DNA of 64,000 nt from Dugong dugon (taxonomy: Eukaryota; Chordata; Mammalia; Sirenia; Dugongidae), in assembly GCA_030035585.1 (NCBI GenBank), contig CM057461.1, forward strand, positions 169,457,624-169,521,623. The letters are read 5' to 3'. The notes under the pieces are model-generated. The model was not told the DNA's origin, ran no database searches, and was given only the letters and a program-made list of their open reading frames with translations. The first letter of the stretch is position 1; each line of letters opens with the position of its first letter. The translations under genes were made by a program, and so were the position numbers. Shown here piece after piece: positions 1-12,889 of this stretch.

Positions 1-1204
1 TACAGGATATTACAGTTTGGTAGAGGAGCTGAGAAGTAGGGGAAGAACTACAATTTATGATGACAGTATCATGCTAGATAAGTGAAAGACAGATAAATTA
101 CTACAGGAGGTCAGCAGGGGAAAACATTACCTGCTTTAGGTGTGTAGGGAGGAGATCGACAAACATTTTTATGGATGAGGTAGTACTTGAGCTGGTATTT
201 GAACTGTCGGGGGTGTGGGGAGAAACTAGCTTGTACTAGTTACGATATACAGGTTCAGCTGAAGTCACAAAGACCAAAATGCCAGTGGCTTCAACAAGAT
301 GGAAGTTTTTCTCTTGGGTTACAGTGCATGCATAGGCAGTTCAGAGCGTGTACGGTAGCCTCGCACACCTTCCATCTTCTTGGTGTGCAATCCATAGCAC
401 ACAGTTCTCATCTTCTGGAACAAAATTAGCTGTTCAGGTCCCACCACCATGTCTGCCTTCAAGTCAGCATGAGGGGAAGAAGAAGACATGGAGGGTCTGC
501 CAGCTCCCCTAGATACCAATCTGGCCGATGTTTGTATTACTTTTGATCACACAGTCACACTTAGTTGCAAAGAAAGCCAGAGAATGTCATGGGGGTGGGT
601 TTATTACTAAAGGAAGAATATTAGAATGGGGCATTGAGAGACAGCTATAAGCCTGCCACCAAGCTTAAAGAAAAGTGCCCTTGGGTGATGTGAAGATAAA
701 TGGAGATGAATGGGCTCCGTGAGGCGCTGCTCAGATCTGTTTTGAGGCATAAAGTGCTTACAAAGGATCTGTAACTCTACCTGCTGGGAGTACCATTGGA
801 AGAAGGGCATAAACTGTCAGCATTGTGAGGATAACCTAAGTCGAAGAAAACTTCCCTGCTCAAGGTCATGCCTCCTTCCAGGGGCAGCTTGTGCTCAGTG
901 TGGTTATCAAGGTGTAGCCTTTTTACAGCAACTCGGGACAATTCTGAAGGGCTACCCCAGCTCCAGGGCTCCTTGTGGGGTCAGATGAGGTCTTTGCTGG
1001 GCCTGCAGGGATGTTCATCTCTCTCTCCTCAATCCTGATGACTTCACTCACTTTCCACAGTTGCGGAAGAGCACTCTCCAATAAACATTCTACCCACTAG
1101 CCTCTGTCCCAGGATCGGCTTCCCAGGGAGCCCAAGCTGGGACAATCACCAAGCAGTTTCGGTTTATCAGAGTATGTATAAATGGGAAAGAAAAGAAGTG
1201 AGCA
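1..1204. other. Unassigned intergenic sequence
   Basis: No repeat, exon or RNA gene recognised. In human the upstream neighbour of FAM237A is ADAM23, but none of its coding exons is visible here. Confidence 0.5.
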
Positions 1205-2720
1205 ATGAATTGGCTGGTTTTGTTAACTGCTGTCAAGTCGGCCCCCGACTCACAGTGACCCCACGCACAACAAAATGAAATACCGCCCAGTCTTGTGCCA
1301 GCCCCATGATCGGTTGTGTTGTTGTTGTTAGGTGCCATCGAGTCAGTTTCAACTCATAGTAACCCTATGTACAACAGAACAAAACACTGCCCGGCCTGCG
1401 CCATCCTCACAATCATTACGTTTGAGCACATTGTTGTAGCCACTGTGCCAATCCATGTTGTTGAGCGTCTTCCACTTTTTTGCTGGCCCTCTACTTTACC
1501 AGGTATGATGTCCTTCTCTAGGGACTGATCCCTCCTGATAACATGTCCAAAGATGTGAGACATAGTCTTGCCATCCTTGCTTGTAAGGAGAATTCTGGTT
1601 GTACTTCTTCCAAGATAGATTTGTTCATTCTTTTGGTAGTTCACAATTCAAAGGTATCAATTTTTCTTTGATCTTCTTTATTCATCTTCCAGCTTTCACA
1701 TGCATATGAGATGATTGAAAACACCATGACTTGGGTCAGGTGCACCTTAGTCTTCAAGGTGACATCTTTGCTTTTCAACACTTTAAAGAGGTCTTTTGCA
1801 AAAGATTTGTCCAGTGCAATGCATCTTTTGATTTCTTGACTGCTACTTCCATGGGTGTTGATAGTGGATCCAGGTAAAATGAAATCCTTGACAACTTCAA
1901 TCTTCTCTCTGTTCATCATGATGTTGCTTATTGGTCCAGTTGTGAGGATTTTTGTTTTCTTTGTGTTGAGGTGTAGTACATACTGAAGGCTGTGGTCTTT
2001 GATCTTCATCAGTAAGCGCTTCAAGTCTTCACTTTCAGCAAGAAAGGCTGTGTCATCTGCATAACTCAGGTTGTTAATGAGTCTTCCTCCAATATTGATT
2101 CCCCATTCTTCTTCATATAGTCCAGCTTCTTGGATTATTTGCTCAGCATACAGATTGAACAGGTATGGTGAAAGGATAGAACCCTGACACACACCTTTCC
2201 TGGCTTTAAACCATGCAGTATCCCCTTGTTCTGTTCAAACAACTGCCTCTTGATCTATGTACAGGTTCCTCATGAGCACAATTAAGTCTTCTGGAATTCC
2301 CATTCTTTGCAATGTTATCCATAATTTGTTATGATCCACACAGTCAAATGCCTTTGCATAATCAATAAAACACAGGTAAACATCTTCTGGTATTCTCTGC
2401 TTTCAGCCAGGATCCATCTGACATCAGCAATGATATCTCTCGTTCCACGTCCTCTTTCTTCTGATCGGTTGTAGATTGAATCATTGTGATCCATAAAGTT
2501 TTCATTTGCTGATTTTCAGAAGTAGATCACCAAGACTTTCTTCCTAGTCCATCTCTACCTGGAAACTCCACTGAAACCAGTTCAGCATCATAGCAACACA
2601 AGCCTCCACTGACAGACAGGTGGCAGCTGCACACGAGGTGTATTAGCCAGGAATTGAACCTAGGTCTCCACCATGGAAGGTGAGAATTCTACCACCAAAT
2701 GTGATGTGTGAACTTGATTC
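1205..2720 (-). repeat. Old SINE interrupted by an RTE insertion
   Basis: The halves 1205-1317 and 2473-2720 belong to one diverged SINE. Its Box-B-like head (GAATTGAACCTAGG) is at the right, and its tail (GTCAAGTCGGC...ACTCACAGTGACC) is at the left. The split is filled by the RTE at 1318-2461, flanked by TGATCGGTTGT on both sides. Confidence 0.7.
1318..2461 (-). mobile_element. RTE/BovB-type LINE, 5'-truncated
   Basis: The minus strand encodes the C-terminal half of an RTE reverse transcriptase: CQGSILSPYLFNLYAEQII, GGRLINNL, and an intact YADD catalytic motif at 2052-2063. The typical C-terminal FGHVIRRDQSLEKDI segment follows after a frame shift near 1640. The 3' tail appears on the plus strand as GTTGTTGTTGTT at 1318. 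Target-site duplications TGATCGGTTGT lie at 1307-1317 and 2462-2472. Confidence 0.88.
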
Positions 2721-4092
2721 TGCAGGCATTTGCAAGAGGGTTGCTGAGGCTCCAGGTAAAAGAAATTATCTGGCAGCAGTACATTAGGTAGATTGTATGT
2801 AAGAGAGGCAAGAGATGGGCAGACCAGTTAGGATTCCAGGGCCATGCCATAGGACAGAACTCGGCAGTTGATTGTGGAAAGCAAGGGAGAGGGAAAAGTA
2901 AAAGATGAGGACCAGGTTTGATACATGGTGGTTGGAATGATGGGATAATCTGGAAGAAATCCTGATTTAGGGGGCAAAGCTGTATCCAATTTTGGATCTG
3001 CTAGGTTTGAGGGGCTGGCAGAAAATCTAGGTGACAATGTCCAAGTGGTCACTGACATGAGGATATGGAACCCATTAGAGGGTTCAAGATGGAAACATTT
3101 ATTTGAGAACCATCTATAGATGTAATCATTTAAACTGTAAGATTAGAGGCTATTTCTAAGGGAGATATTATAGAAAGGGAAAGGAACGGGAAAAGGTAAG
3201 ATAGGGCTGTGGATACTGGGAGGAAAAGTAGAATAAATAAAGCAAGGCGCTAAGATTACTTCCATGAGATGGAAGCTGTGTGCTAAAAGATTACTGGACA
3301 GCACAACTGAATATTGTTGGTCCCAGAACTGAGCAAGAAGGGTGAGTCACAATTCCAACAGATATGGAATTAGTATCCATAAGAGCAGCATAAGGATATG
3401 TTGGCTTCCCATAAGAACAACATACAACTCAATTACCAAAAAAACCTGGTACCTTAGGATATCTGAAAAAATTCTAAAGGAAACTGGCATGTGACACCTG
3501 AAGAAACGTTTATTTATATCCTTATGCAGCAAAGAATGATTTTTTAAAAAAACCTGCTATATCTATTACTATAACCACAGTTGTACTTTATTTAGGCTTG
3601 AAGCTGAAATTACAGGCATTTGGCATTCCAGGAACAAGAGGCGAGTATGGCACTGCCATATTTATTCAAAAGCAAAATGCTGTTCTATCAACAGGATAGT
3701 TGTTGGTCAATAACAACAGGCCTTTGTAGAAAAATATTATTCCTGGACCACTGTGATATAAGAGCAGAAGCTTGGTGTGAGATGGAGCACAAAGAAAGTT
3801 GGTAACTGTTTTCGAGTCTCCAAATTAACATCCTCAGTGCTGTACAAAAAAAAGGTGAGACACTTAAGGATATTTTTTCAAGTACGTAGTCTTTACTTAT
3901 CAAGTATTTAGTGTTTTGATAAATGTGAGCTGAATATAAGAAATAAAAGGGCCAATTCAGGTAGAAAACCATAAGGAAGGCAACTAAAATGGTTCTGATT
4001 ATATTTGATTAAGTTTTCAGAAATGTGGGTAACTTGTCCTTTCTTATTGATGTATTGCTCATGGCCACATTTAAATATCTATGGTTAGGCAT
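2721..4092. other. Unassigned intergenic sequence
   Basis: No gene or common repeat recognised, except an approximately 75-bp segment at 3255-3330 that recurs at 6092-6168. Confidence 0.45.
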
Positions 4093-4109
4093 AAAGAAAT
4101 AAACTTTTC

Positions 4110-5942
4110 CCTTATAAAAATTAAAATCTTTTGTTAGCAAAAGATTTTAGCAAAAAAGTGAAAAGACTAGCTACCTACTGGGAGAATATCTTAGGAAACC
4201 ACGTCCCAGATAAGACTCTAATAATCAATATATATATAAAACTTTGACAACTTAACAAAAAGACAAATAACCCAATCATAAGATGTGCAAAGGATTTGAA
4301 TAGACATTTCACCAATGAGAGCATTCAAGTGGTCACCAATCATGTAAAAAGATGTTCAGTGTTGTTAGCCATCAGAAAGATGCAAATCAAAACCACAATG
4401 AGGTACCATTTCACTACTACGAGGATGGCTAAGACAAAATAAATAAATAAATAATAGAAAATAAATGTTGGCGAGGATGTGGGGAAATTGGAACCCTTAC
4501 CCACTGCCGGTGGGAATGCAAAATGGTAGAGCCATTGTGGAAAAAAGTGTGGTGGTTCTCAAAAACTAGAAGTAGAACTAGCATATGATCCAGCAATTCC
4601 ACTCCTAGTATATACCCCAAAAACTTGAAACCAGAGACTCAAAAAGAGACGTGTACACCAATGTTCACTGCATCACTATTCACAATAGCCAAAAGGTGAA
4701 AACAACCTGAATGTCCGTCAACAGATGAATGGGTAAACAAGATGTGGAACATACATACAATGAAATACTACTCAGCCAGTAGAAGAAACAAAGTCTTGAT
4801 ACGTGCTACGGTAGAGATGGAGCTTGAAGACAATATGCAGAGTGAAATAAGTCAATCACAAAAGGGCAAATATTGTGTGAACTCACTCATATAAAAAGAC
4901 ATGAAAAGGCAGATGTATAGAGACCAAAGTTTATTAGTGGTTACCAGTGGCAGGAGGGAGGTGATGGAAAAAATTGCATTGCTTAGGGGTAAGGTTGTAC
5001 AGTTGATTACTGTAATTCCTGTCAATAAGTTGTACACCTCTACAAAGTTGAACTGGCAAAAGTTGTGTGATAGATACCTGTACAACAATAACAACAACCA
5101 ACAAAAGAGTAGCTGCTGAGGCTGCTTAGTACAACCAAAAACCTCATGGAATTTGGTTCTTTGGGTTGGAAGTTTAGGGTCATGGTTTCATGGGACATCC
5201 CAGTTAATTGGCTAATAACGTGTTTAGTGCTTCTGATCTACCTCCTAGTTCATTGTGTAGAGCCTGGGGTCTTAAAAGCTTAAAAGTGGCCATCCAAGGC
5301 ACAACAGTTGGTCTCTATTATCCTGGAGCAACAGAGGAAAAAGGAGAGTCAGGAATAGAAGGAGGATATGAAATGCGTGACTAATTGTCTCCATGAGTAA
5401 CTACCTTCTTTGCCATGAGACCAGAAGAACTGGATGTGCCTGGCTACCATTACTGAACATTTTGATCAATGATTCCACAGAAGAATCCTGATCAAAAGGG
5501 GGACAATGCAGAACAGAATTTCAAATTCTCATACGCTCCAGACTTTTTGGAGCCATGGGAGCTGGATGAAGCCATGAAACTATTGCCCTGAATAATCTTT
5601 AAACCTTAAATCAAAAATATCCCCTGAAGTCAAAAAATAGTTTAGCTAAACTAGTAAAAAATGACTGCCTTGAGAATCATGCTGTTCTAAGAATTATCTA
5701 CGTGGGGTCAAAGTGATAACACCAACTGGAAAGAACAGATAGGAACCTTAGAGGGCAATGAGTTTACATTAACAGGGGAGGAACAACTCAGAAAAGGAGG
5801 GTGAGAATGGTTGTAAGAATCAAAGAATGTTATCAATATCACCGAATTGTATATGTAGAAGCAGTTGAATTGGTGTATGTTTTGTTTTACTTATTTATAT
5901 ATATTCTCAATAACAACAAAATAAAGTTTTAAAAAGTAAAAA
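4110..5942 (+). mobile_element. L1 3' end, 5'-truncated
   Basis: Decayed ORF2 C-terminus (the DNA for the 'mouse-like' L1 segment around GATGTGGGGAAATTGGAACCC and CATTGTGGAAAAA), then a 3' UTR containing GGGGTCTTAAAAGCTT, a hexamer block shared with the L1 ends at 46.6 and 57.25 kb. It ends in an A-rich tail at 5930-5942. Similar sequence AAAGAAATAAAC on both sides (4093 and 5943) looks like the target-site duplication. Confidence 0.8.
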
Positions 5943-5959
5943 AAAGAAATAAACGTTTC

Positions 5960-6604
5960 TTTATTAAAGTTGAAAAACTCGGAAAGGCCTTGTACTCATA
6001 TTTATATGAGACCAAACACTCAGATGAAAGGAGGAAAGTGTAGTCATTTCAATCAATTTTTGCTTTGTTCTCAGGATGTGCAGCAAAGATCCAAGATTCC
6101 TTCCATGAGATGGAAGCTGTGTACTAAAAGATTGCTAGACAGCCCAACTGAATATTGTTGGTCCCTATACTGAATGGATAGCTGCTCATATGGAATAAAA
6201 ATGTCCTAGTTTTTGCAGATGAATGTATTACAGATGACCATTCCTGGAGAAAGTTCTTTGACTACCAAGGTTTGTACATTTTCCATTTATCCAGGAAGAC
6301 AAACAAATCCCATATCTATAAATCACATATCACTTATATTAAAGGAATATTACAAACACTTTGTAACATAGATCATTTCTACTTGGCTGATTTGTCTACA
6401 ATGTTTTGATGGTTAGCTAAATAGCTTTGTAATTTGGTTAGCAAAATAGTTAAAGAGAAAGATAAATTTTTAATTCCTTGCAAAATAAAAGATCAATATG
6501 TAAAACTGAACTCCTTGCACAAAAAGTAATTGACAGCTAAAAATAATATTGACATCTTGTTTTTGCAACAGAGAATGTTTTCATACACAGGGGAATTTAA
6601 TCCT
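5960..6604. other. Unassigned intergenic sequence
   Basis: Nothing recognised apart from the second copy of the approximately 75-bp segment at 6092-6168. Confidence 0.45.
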
Positions 6605-6770
6605 GAGCCCTGGTGATGCAGTGGTTAAGAGCTTGGCTGCTAACCAAAAGACCAGCAGTTCGAATCCACCAGCCACTCCTTGGAAACTCTATGGGGCGGT
6701 TCTACTCTGTCCTATAGGGTCACTATGAGTCAGAATTGACTCGACGGCAATGGGTTTGTTTTTTTGGTTT
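6605..6770 (+). repeat. AfroSINE
   Basis: Head GAGCCCTGGTGATGCAGTGG (A-box) and CAGTTCGAATCCACC (B-box), tail ATTGACTCGACGGCAATGGG then a T/G-rich end. tRNA-derived SINE restricted to Afrotheria. Confidence 0.93.
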
Positions 6771-9700
6771 AAGCATCCCCAGCAGAAGAATCCCAACCCC
6801 TCATAATACTCTCTCTCTCATCCCAAATTTCACGAGGGTCTGAGATACCTCCAACCCCATTGTTCAATATGAGATAGTCTGTTCTACAGAATGTGTTATG
6901 GGGCTAACACTCATTAACTGTTTTGAAGAAAGGAAAAAGTGTGTTGTTAGCAAAGCAACTTGGGACCATGGTTTTATATGGACTATGCTTAGAGGAGAAA
7001 TGAACTAGGGTGGTTTAAATGAGGTGGGATATATTTTTTGGTTTTATATTTGTTAATACGTCTTTTCAAAAATGGTCAGTGAGGGTGGATTTGGGCGTAT
7101 TAGCTGATGAGCATGGCCTTAACTTTATTTTGTTTGCTGTTAGATTTCCTCCTCTACTCTAGGGTTTTATGTCTGAAACATTTACAACTGAGGAAGAGAA
7201 GGAAGAGATTCAGCCATTTTCACAACCAGCAGCTCGCCAGAGTGTTTCAAAAGCTGCCAGATATTTGATGAAATGTCTCATGAAAATGCTTCTGGTGTGG
7301 GTTGTTGCCTAGTGTCTTTCTGGTCCTGAAATGGGTCAATGCAATGGTTGTATAATAGAACTCCTGGGCAATTCTCTTACAGGCACCTAACCTAGTAAGA
7401 AAGAGGTGTTGAACTGGAGACTCAAGAAATTTGTTCTAAAATCAAATTACCTCTTCTGCTGGGGACGATAATCCATATTGGAAGTCAAATGTAGATGCTG
7501 TGTTTCAAAGCAGAGGTGGCCAGTTTTTGATAGCATCTCTAGATGAGTTTTATAAGTAAAAAAAAAAAAAAAAAGTCACAAATATATAAGAATTTGTGAA
7601 TTTCTAAGATTTAATTGATGTCCTGGATGATTTCACAGAGTTGTTACATTGTAGAAGTTTCTGCATGATTACTAAGCTAAAGCCACATATGAAATAACCT
7701 AAAGCCACATATGAATGGTTGTCCCACGATGAGTGTCAGATATAAAGCTTAGCCTGTAAAAGGGCCCCCAGGATGGGAGGGAGAGTATATATGTATTTAG
7801 ACTTTTGAATATATAATATACTCTTTCCAGTCTGTGCCTACATGTATAAATGTAAATTCCCCTACGATATAACACTCAGATATGTCATAAGCATGGGACT
7901 TTGTTAAAAGAAAGTTAGTATTCTTTAGGAGCTGCTGATTGTTACAGTAGGAGTGGTCACCTGTCTTTCTGAAGGTTTTCAAGGAAAGGGGGCTGAGTAG
8001 CTAAACAGGAGCCTGGTTGTAGAGTGGCTGAACGATGAAGAGACTTATGCTCTCCACCTACCTAATGTGCATGTATAAGTGACCATAAGACCTAGCTACA
8101 ACCCATGAATTTCAAGCCTAAGTCCAATGAGGAGGGCTATGGAAAAGTTTTTGCTTTCCTGATCAAAAAGGCAGGGCTGGGCTGGAGCAATCCTCTACTT
8201 GCTTCCTGCCTCAAATGCAGATATGATATCTGGAGCTGTGGAAGCTATCCTGTGAGTTTAAGGGAAGGTTAAGAGAATCATAAACTCATAGAAACCTAAG
8301 GCCTGATACCCTTGGATCAATGAACCAATATCAGCAACCACATGTCTCCAAACTTCTTGTAAGGTACAAAAAATAAGCTCCTTTTTGTTAATCCACTATA
8401 ATCAGGTTTTTTGTTACGTGCAGCATAATGCATTCCTAACTAATATTATATGTTACAGAAATTGTTATGTCTTAAATTAGGTTTAACATGTTTCTCATTT
8501 TGGAGTGACCAAAAGTTAAAATCTCATCATTGAATGGACAATATATTTTCTCAGGGAAAAATGATTTTATACTTTCATACAGAGTGTCTACGTTATAGTT
8601 GATCCAAAATTTTACTCCTGAGGATGTGTCCATAATCACATCAAAGTAATTTCTTCACTGAGCAAAACATAATAAAAATTTTTGGCATTGAATGAGGAAA
8701 AATAAAAAACTGAATTGGCTGATTGACTCTTTTCACTTCTTGAAATATTTGTCCAGACATGTGAAAGAAATTTCACTAATACAAAGTTGACTAATAACTC
8801 TCACTACTCCTCAGGTTCCAAATCAGACTATTCTCATAAATAAACTCAACCAACATTGACTGAAAAATTACTATTTGTGTGTTGGGTTCTAAGGCTACTG
8901 AGGGTAGTCTGACATGATTCCCACTCTGAAGGAGCTCAATGTCTGATTGGGATGAGAGTGGGAAGGTGAGGAGAGACAGATAGGCGTATATAAAAATTAG
9001 AATACAGTAAGTGCATAATGAAGGTATGAACATGATTATTTGGGAACCTAGAGCAGAGCAAAGTTAACTCCCTTAGACATACATAAACCAAGAAAACTTC
9101 CTCATCCCAGGAACCCTGCTCATGCTAAGATGATTAACACATTTAACATAAAGGTCTACGCCCTCACTTGCACTATTGGTGTTTTCTTCTTAGCCAAATT
9201 CCATGATTGTCACTGGGCCCCTGGCTTTCTGATTTGTGATGCCCCTGCTTCTCCTATATGTGTCGAAGTAGAGATTTTATGTTGGTTTCTGCAATTCCAT
9301 CATAACTGAAGGCTTAGGAAAAAGAAACTTGTTATTGCCAAAACCTTAGACCTTTGTCATTGTTACCTTAGTATGCAAATCAAATGGAAATAAATATCTT
9401 ATATTGTAGTCTCCTTTGGAAATTAGTAGGCCAAAAGACAGGAAAATTCTGAAAGTCATTACCTATAACGGCCACTCGTAAACAGCTTGGGTAACTGCAG
9501 AAGGTAAATTCAACTCTTGGCAAAGCTATAGGAACCTCTATGGGCTTTTCAACCTACAGGAAAGAAAGTGCTAAGGATAGATGTATCTTGAGAAGTACCA
9601 TGGAAAAAAACTACTTCTATACCTATTGCTACAATATCTTCACTTGGACAAACAGGAAAAATATGAATAAACTATTCCTGTCCCCAAGTAACTTTCCTTT

Positions 9701-9779
9701 TCCTCACACTTTGGAATCAATGTCCAATATGATCTGATTACTTCACTGCAACTTGTCCTTATGAATTTGATGGCACTTA
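6771..9779. other. Unassigned intergenic sequence
   Basis: AT-rich. A short A-run (7558-7575) and a tandem pair of TAAAGCCACATATGAA (7678-7714) are seen. 8860-8990 resembles an old dispersed repeat that I cannot name. No gene. Confidence 0.4.
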
Positions 9780-10310
9780 AAGAATGATTCATCGACTTAC
9801 CCCAAAGGGCATTCCAGGAAATTGCCCTTGTTTATTGCCCTCTTCAAAAGATGGAAAAGCACAAAAGAATGAGAGAAAATAATTATTTTTCACTCTCCGA
9901 CCCAAAATGTTAAAGAAGCACCCTACTCTTAAAGGCTGTCCCCATCATTTTCAAATTAATGCACTGCTGAAGACACAAACTATGTAACTGTTCTTGAACT
10001 TCATTAAAATTAATCGCAAGCCCCTTTTAATGTCCATGAAAATTGCTTCAAGTGGCAAAAATCAGAAAATCTACCCATGAGGTGCATTCAGCTAATTACG
10101 ATTTGCTTCTTGACTAGCTATTCTTTTACTCTAGGCTGCAACTGCATAAAACTGAAATAACTCTTAGGATGACAAATGCCAATTAAACTAGTTATTTAGC
10201 ATTATGCAATTTAAAAAGACCCATTTGTTTCCTGCCTGTTTTTTAACAAGTCAGATCGATGATGTGATGAGCTGAATCCAGATGTAACTTGTTAAAATTA
10301 TTTTCCCTGT
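9780..10310. other. Non-repetitive AT-rich block, possible conserved noncoding element
   Basis: No repeat family recognised. Several homeodomain-type cores are present (CTAATTAC, CCAATTAAAC, GCAATTTA). It lies about 4 kb upstream of the FAM237A promoter. Conservation cannot be judged here. Confidence 0.25.
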
Positions 10311-10484
10311 GAGTTGAACTCACCATATGCTCCCTCACAGTTGGTATTGGGAAGCAAGTAGGGGAATATGGAGAGACTCTACGGTGAAAAAGAATAGAGA
10401 CTTATGGTGCATGTATTTGTATGTGCACACTATTTAGGACAGAGAAATTACACAATAAATGAATCTAAGTTTTGGAAAGAGAAC

Positions 10485-10640
10485 CCTGCTCTAACTCTTA
10501 CCAGCTAAGTGACCCAAGGATAATCTCTTAACTTAATAGTAAAACAGGGGCAGGGGGAGGATAAAAATTGTGCTTTCCTTAGGATCACATAAGATCATGT
10601 ACATGAATATAGTGTTTTGTAAAACGTAGACGAAACAAAT
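10485..10640 (+). repeat. MIR
   Basis: Diverged copy of the tRNA-SINE MIR core: CTCTTACCAGCTAAGTGACC, then loss of specificity toward AAAACAGGGG. Confidence 0.6.
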
Positions 10641-11689
10641 TAGTCATTGTTACAGAGTTTAGCTTGTGGAAATGAAGACACAAGGACAAGATATCAAATT
10701 AACCATTCTTATAATGTTCAAATGAGTGTAAAATGTTCCATTCATTTTTTAAATTTGGTGGTAGTAGCAGTTTGGTTTGGTGGTGGATTTCTTTTTATCT
10801 AAATGTGAGAATTGGTGTGTCATTTTCTTCGTGCAGTTATCAAGCTGATAGTGAGGTTCATGATCAAAGACATATATTTCCCCTCCCAAGAATCTGTCCA
10901 AGTTGTATCTGGTAGCCAAGGAATATTAAATATATGTTACAATGGAGTATGTAGGATTTAGGGTTTTCTTCTAAAAAAAAAACAAAAATTCACTAAGATG
11001 ACTACTTAATTTTCAGGTGCAAGTTGTAAATTGCGTTTATGACGAATGTCTAATCAGTGCATTGTAGTCAAGGTGGCATGCAAAAGTTTTACTGACTGTC
11101 CAAATTTCCAGTCCCAAATAATTATATGGGAAAAGAAAAAGTTTCATATTGGCTGACACCAGCTAGCTCTTTAAAAACAATTTTAGAACTTTTACTTCCA
11201 TTGGCAAGGGCTGTCGCAGCCTATCTTGATGCGGCAGTAATTTCACACACCCTCAACTTCTGTAAAACAGGGGTAACCATTTCAATTTGTTGTTTTCAGA
11301 TTTATTGGAAGGGTGGAGCTCAGAACTGCAATAGCCTTCCCATTCACTCCATTTCAGTCACTTGTTTCAGTGACTGTGCTCAGGATTCAGAGCTGCTCCA
11401 CTTGAAAATCTGAAACCTCGATATCCCTCTCCTGACTAGAACCTCCTTACCCTTGAGTGCCCTTGCTACTTATTCTGGTCACACCTGTTATCTTTTCCCC
11501 TTCAGTGAGATCTCCAGTTTCTTCTCTTCCCTGTTTTTCATCTCCTTACCCTAAGTTTCATCTTTTTTTCTGCCCTTGATTCCCTTGCTTTCTTATCCTT
11601 TATCAGCTTCTGCTCAACAAACTCTAACACGAAACTGTGTAATAATTGCAGGTGAATACTGCAGGAGGAAAATAAATAAATAACAACAA

Positions 11690-12020
11690 TATTAACTAGC
11701 ATTTATCAAGTACTTGCTCCATGAAGACGCCATTCTAAGTGTTTTCCATGTGTGATCTCTTTTTGTTCTCGCTAACCATGAGGGGGAGCCCTGGTGGCGC
11801 AGTGGTTAAAAGCTGGGCTGCTAACCAAAAGGTCAGTAGTTTGAATCTACCAGCTGCTCCTTGGAAACCCGGTGGGCACTTCTACTCTGTCCAATAGGGT
11901 TGCTGTGAGTCGGAATTGACTCGACGGCAATGGGTTTGGTTTTGTTTAACCATGAGAGAGATTTGTGCCTATTTTACAGGCAAGAAAACTGTTTTGTAGA
12001 GGTTAAGTAAGTTGCCCAAA
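11690..12020 (+). repeat. MIR/L2-like repeat split by an AfroSINE
   Basis: The left half ends CTAACCATGAG. The right half continues TTTTACAGGCAAGAAAACTG and GGTTAAGTAAGTTGCCC, the usual end of this old repeat. Confidence 0.55.
11784..11946 (+). repeat. AfroSINE with target-site duplication
   Basis: GGAGCCCTGGTGGCGCAGTG head and ATTGACTCGACGGCAATGGG tail. TAACCATGAG occurs at 11773-11782 and 11947-11956. Confidence 0.95.
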
Positions 12021-12519
12021 GCATTATATCAAATCAAGGACACCATGAATTGTAGACATCCTGTTATTTAAAAAAAAAAAAAGAAGAAAAGAAAGAAAGA
12101 AAAGAAAACGCAGCAATTCTAACTGCAAGATGTCATCAGTTGAAAGATACATCTTGATTTCAGTGGTGGTAAATGTAAAAAAAACTTGCATCTTAGAATC
12201 AATGAAATATGACACGTAGGGAAGGCATGGTTCAAACCCAGGCAGTTTGGATCCAGAACATAATAAAGTCTTCATCATTATGCTATTCTACCTCATAAAA
12301 ACCATACAACCATACAAACTGGTTTATCACAAATTCGTGGTCTCATACTTCAACTGGGCTTTAAGTCCTGTTCTTTGGCTTTTAAATTCTCTCTGTCTTT
12401 CCCTTTTCTCCTCCTAGTCTCGCTCTTCTCTCTCAACTCTCCTCTCTCCTCTCTCCTCTGTCCTTCCTCTCTTCTTCCTTTCCATGATTATTCCAAAGTT
12501 TTTTATTCTTCTTCAGCTC

Positions 12520-12740
12520 TCTGGTGGAGACCTGGTGGCACACTGGTTAAGAAATGTGCTTTGTAGAGTTATCAATGGCTGATTTTCTGGAAGTAGATCA
12601 CCAGATCTTCTGAGGTATCTCTGGGTGAACTCAAACCTCCAACCTTTCAGTTAGCAGCCAAGCACATTAACCATTTGCACCCTGGGACTCCACCTGACAC
12701 ATAAAAAACCCAAACCCAAACCCATTGCTGTCGAGTTGAT
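12520..12740. repeat. Rearranged AfroSINE pieces
   Basis: A plus-strand head (ACCTGGTGGCACACTGGTTA) abuts a minus-strand SINE (TCAAACCTCCAACCTTTCAG ... GGGACTCC) and a third minus-strand tail piece (CCCATTGCTGTCGAGTTGAT). Confidence 0.7.
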
Positions 12741-12889
12741 TTTGACACATAACGCCCCTTTGAAAATAAACTAAGCCCTGTATGAATTGGAATATACTTG
12801 GTGGCAACTGGTACTGGTATATGATGATCTTTTCACAGATAATATAACTATCATCATGTCCAAAACCAGATTTAAATTCTCACATCCGT

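Noticed and set aside
1641-2192. 183-codon minus-strand frame with reverse transcriptase motifs, as a host gene
   Set aside because: It is the C-terminal part of a truncated RTE between target-site duplications and breaks off by a frame shift.
6605-6680. tRNA gene in SINE heads
   Set aside because: A- and B-box motifs are present but the cloverleaf is not, and the tail is a SINE tail; the same holds for all AfroSINE copies.
11126-11413. 95-codon plus-strand frame
   Set aside because: No family match recognised, no splice or promoter context, AT-rich intergenic position.
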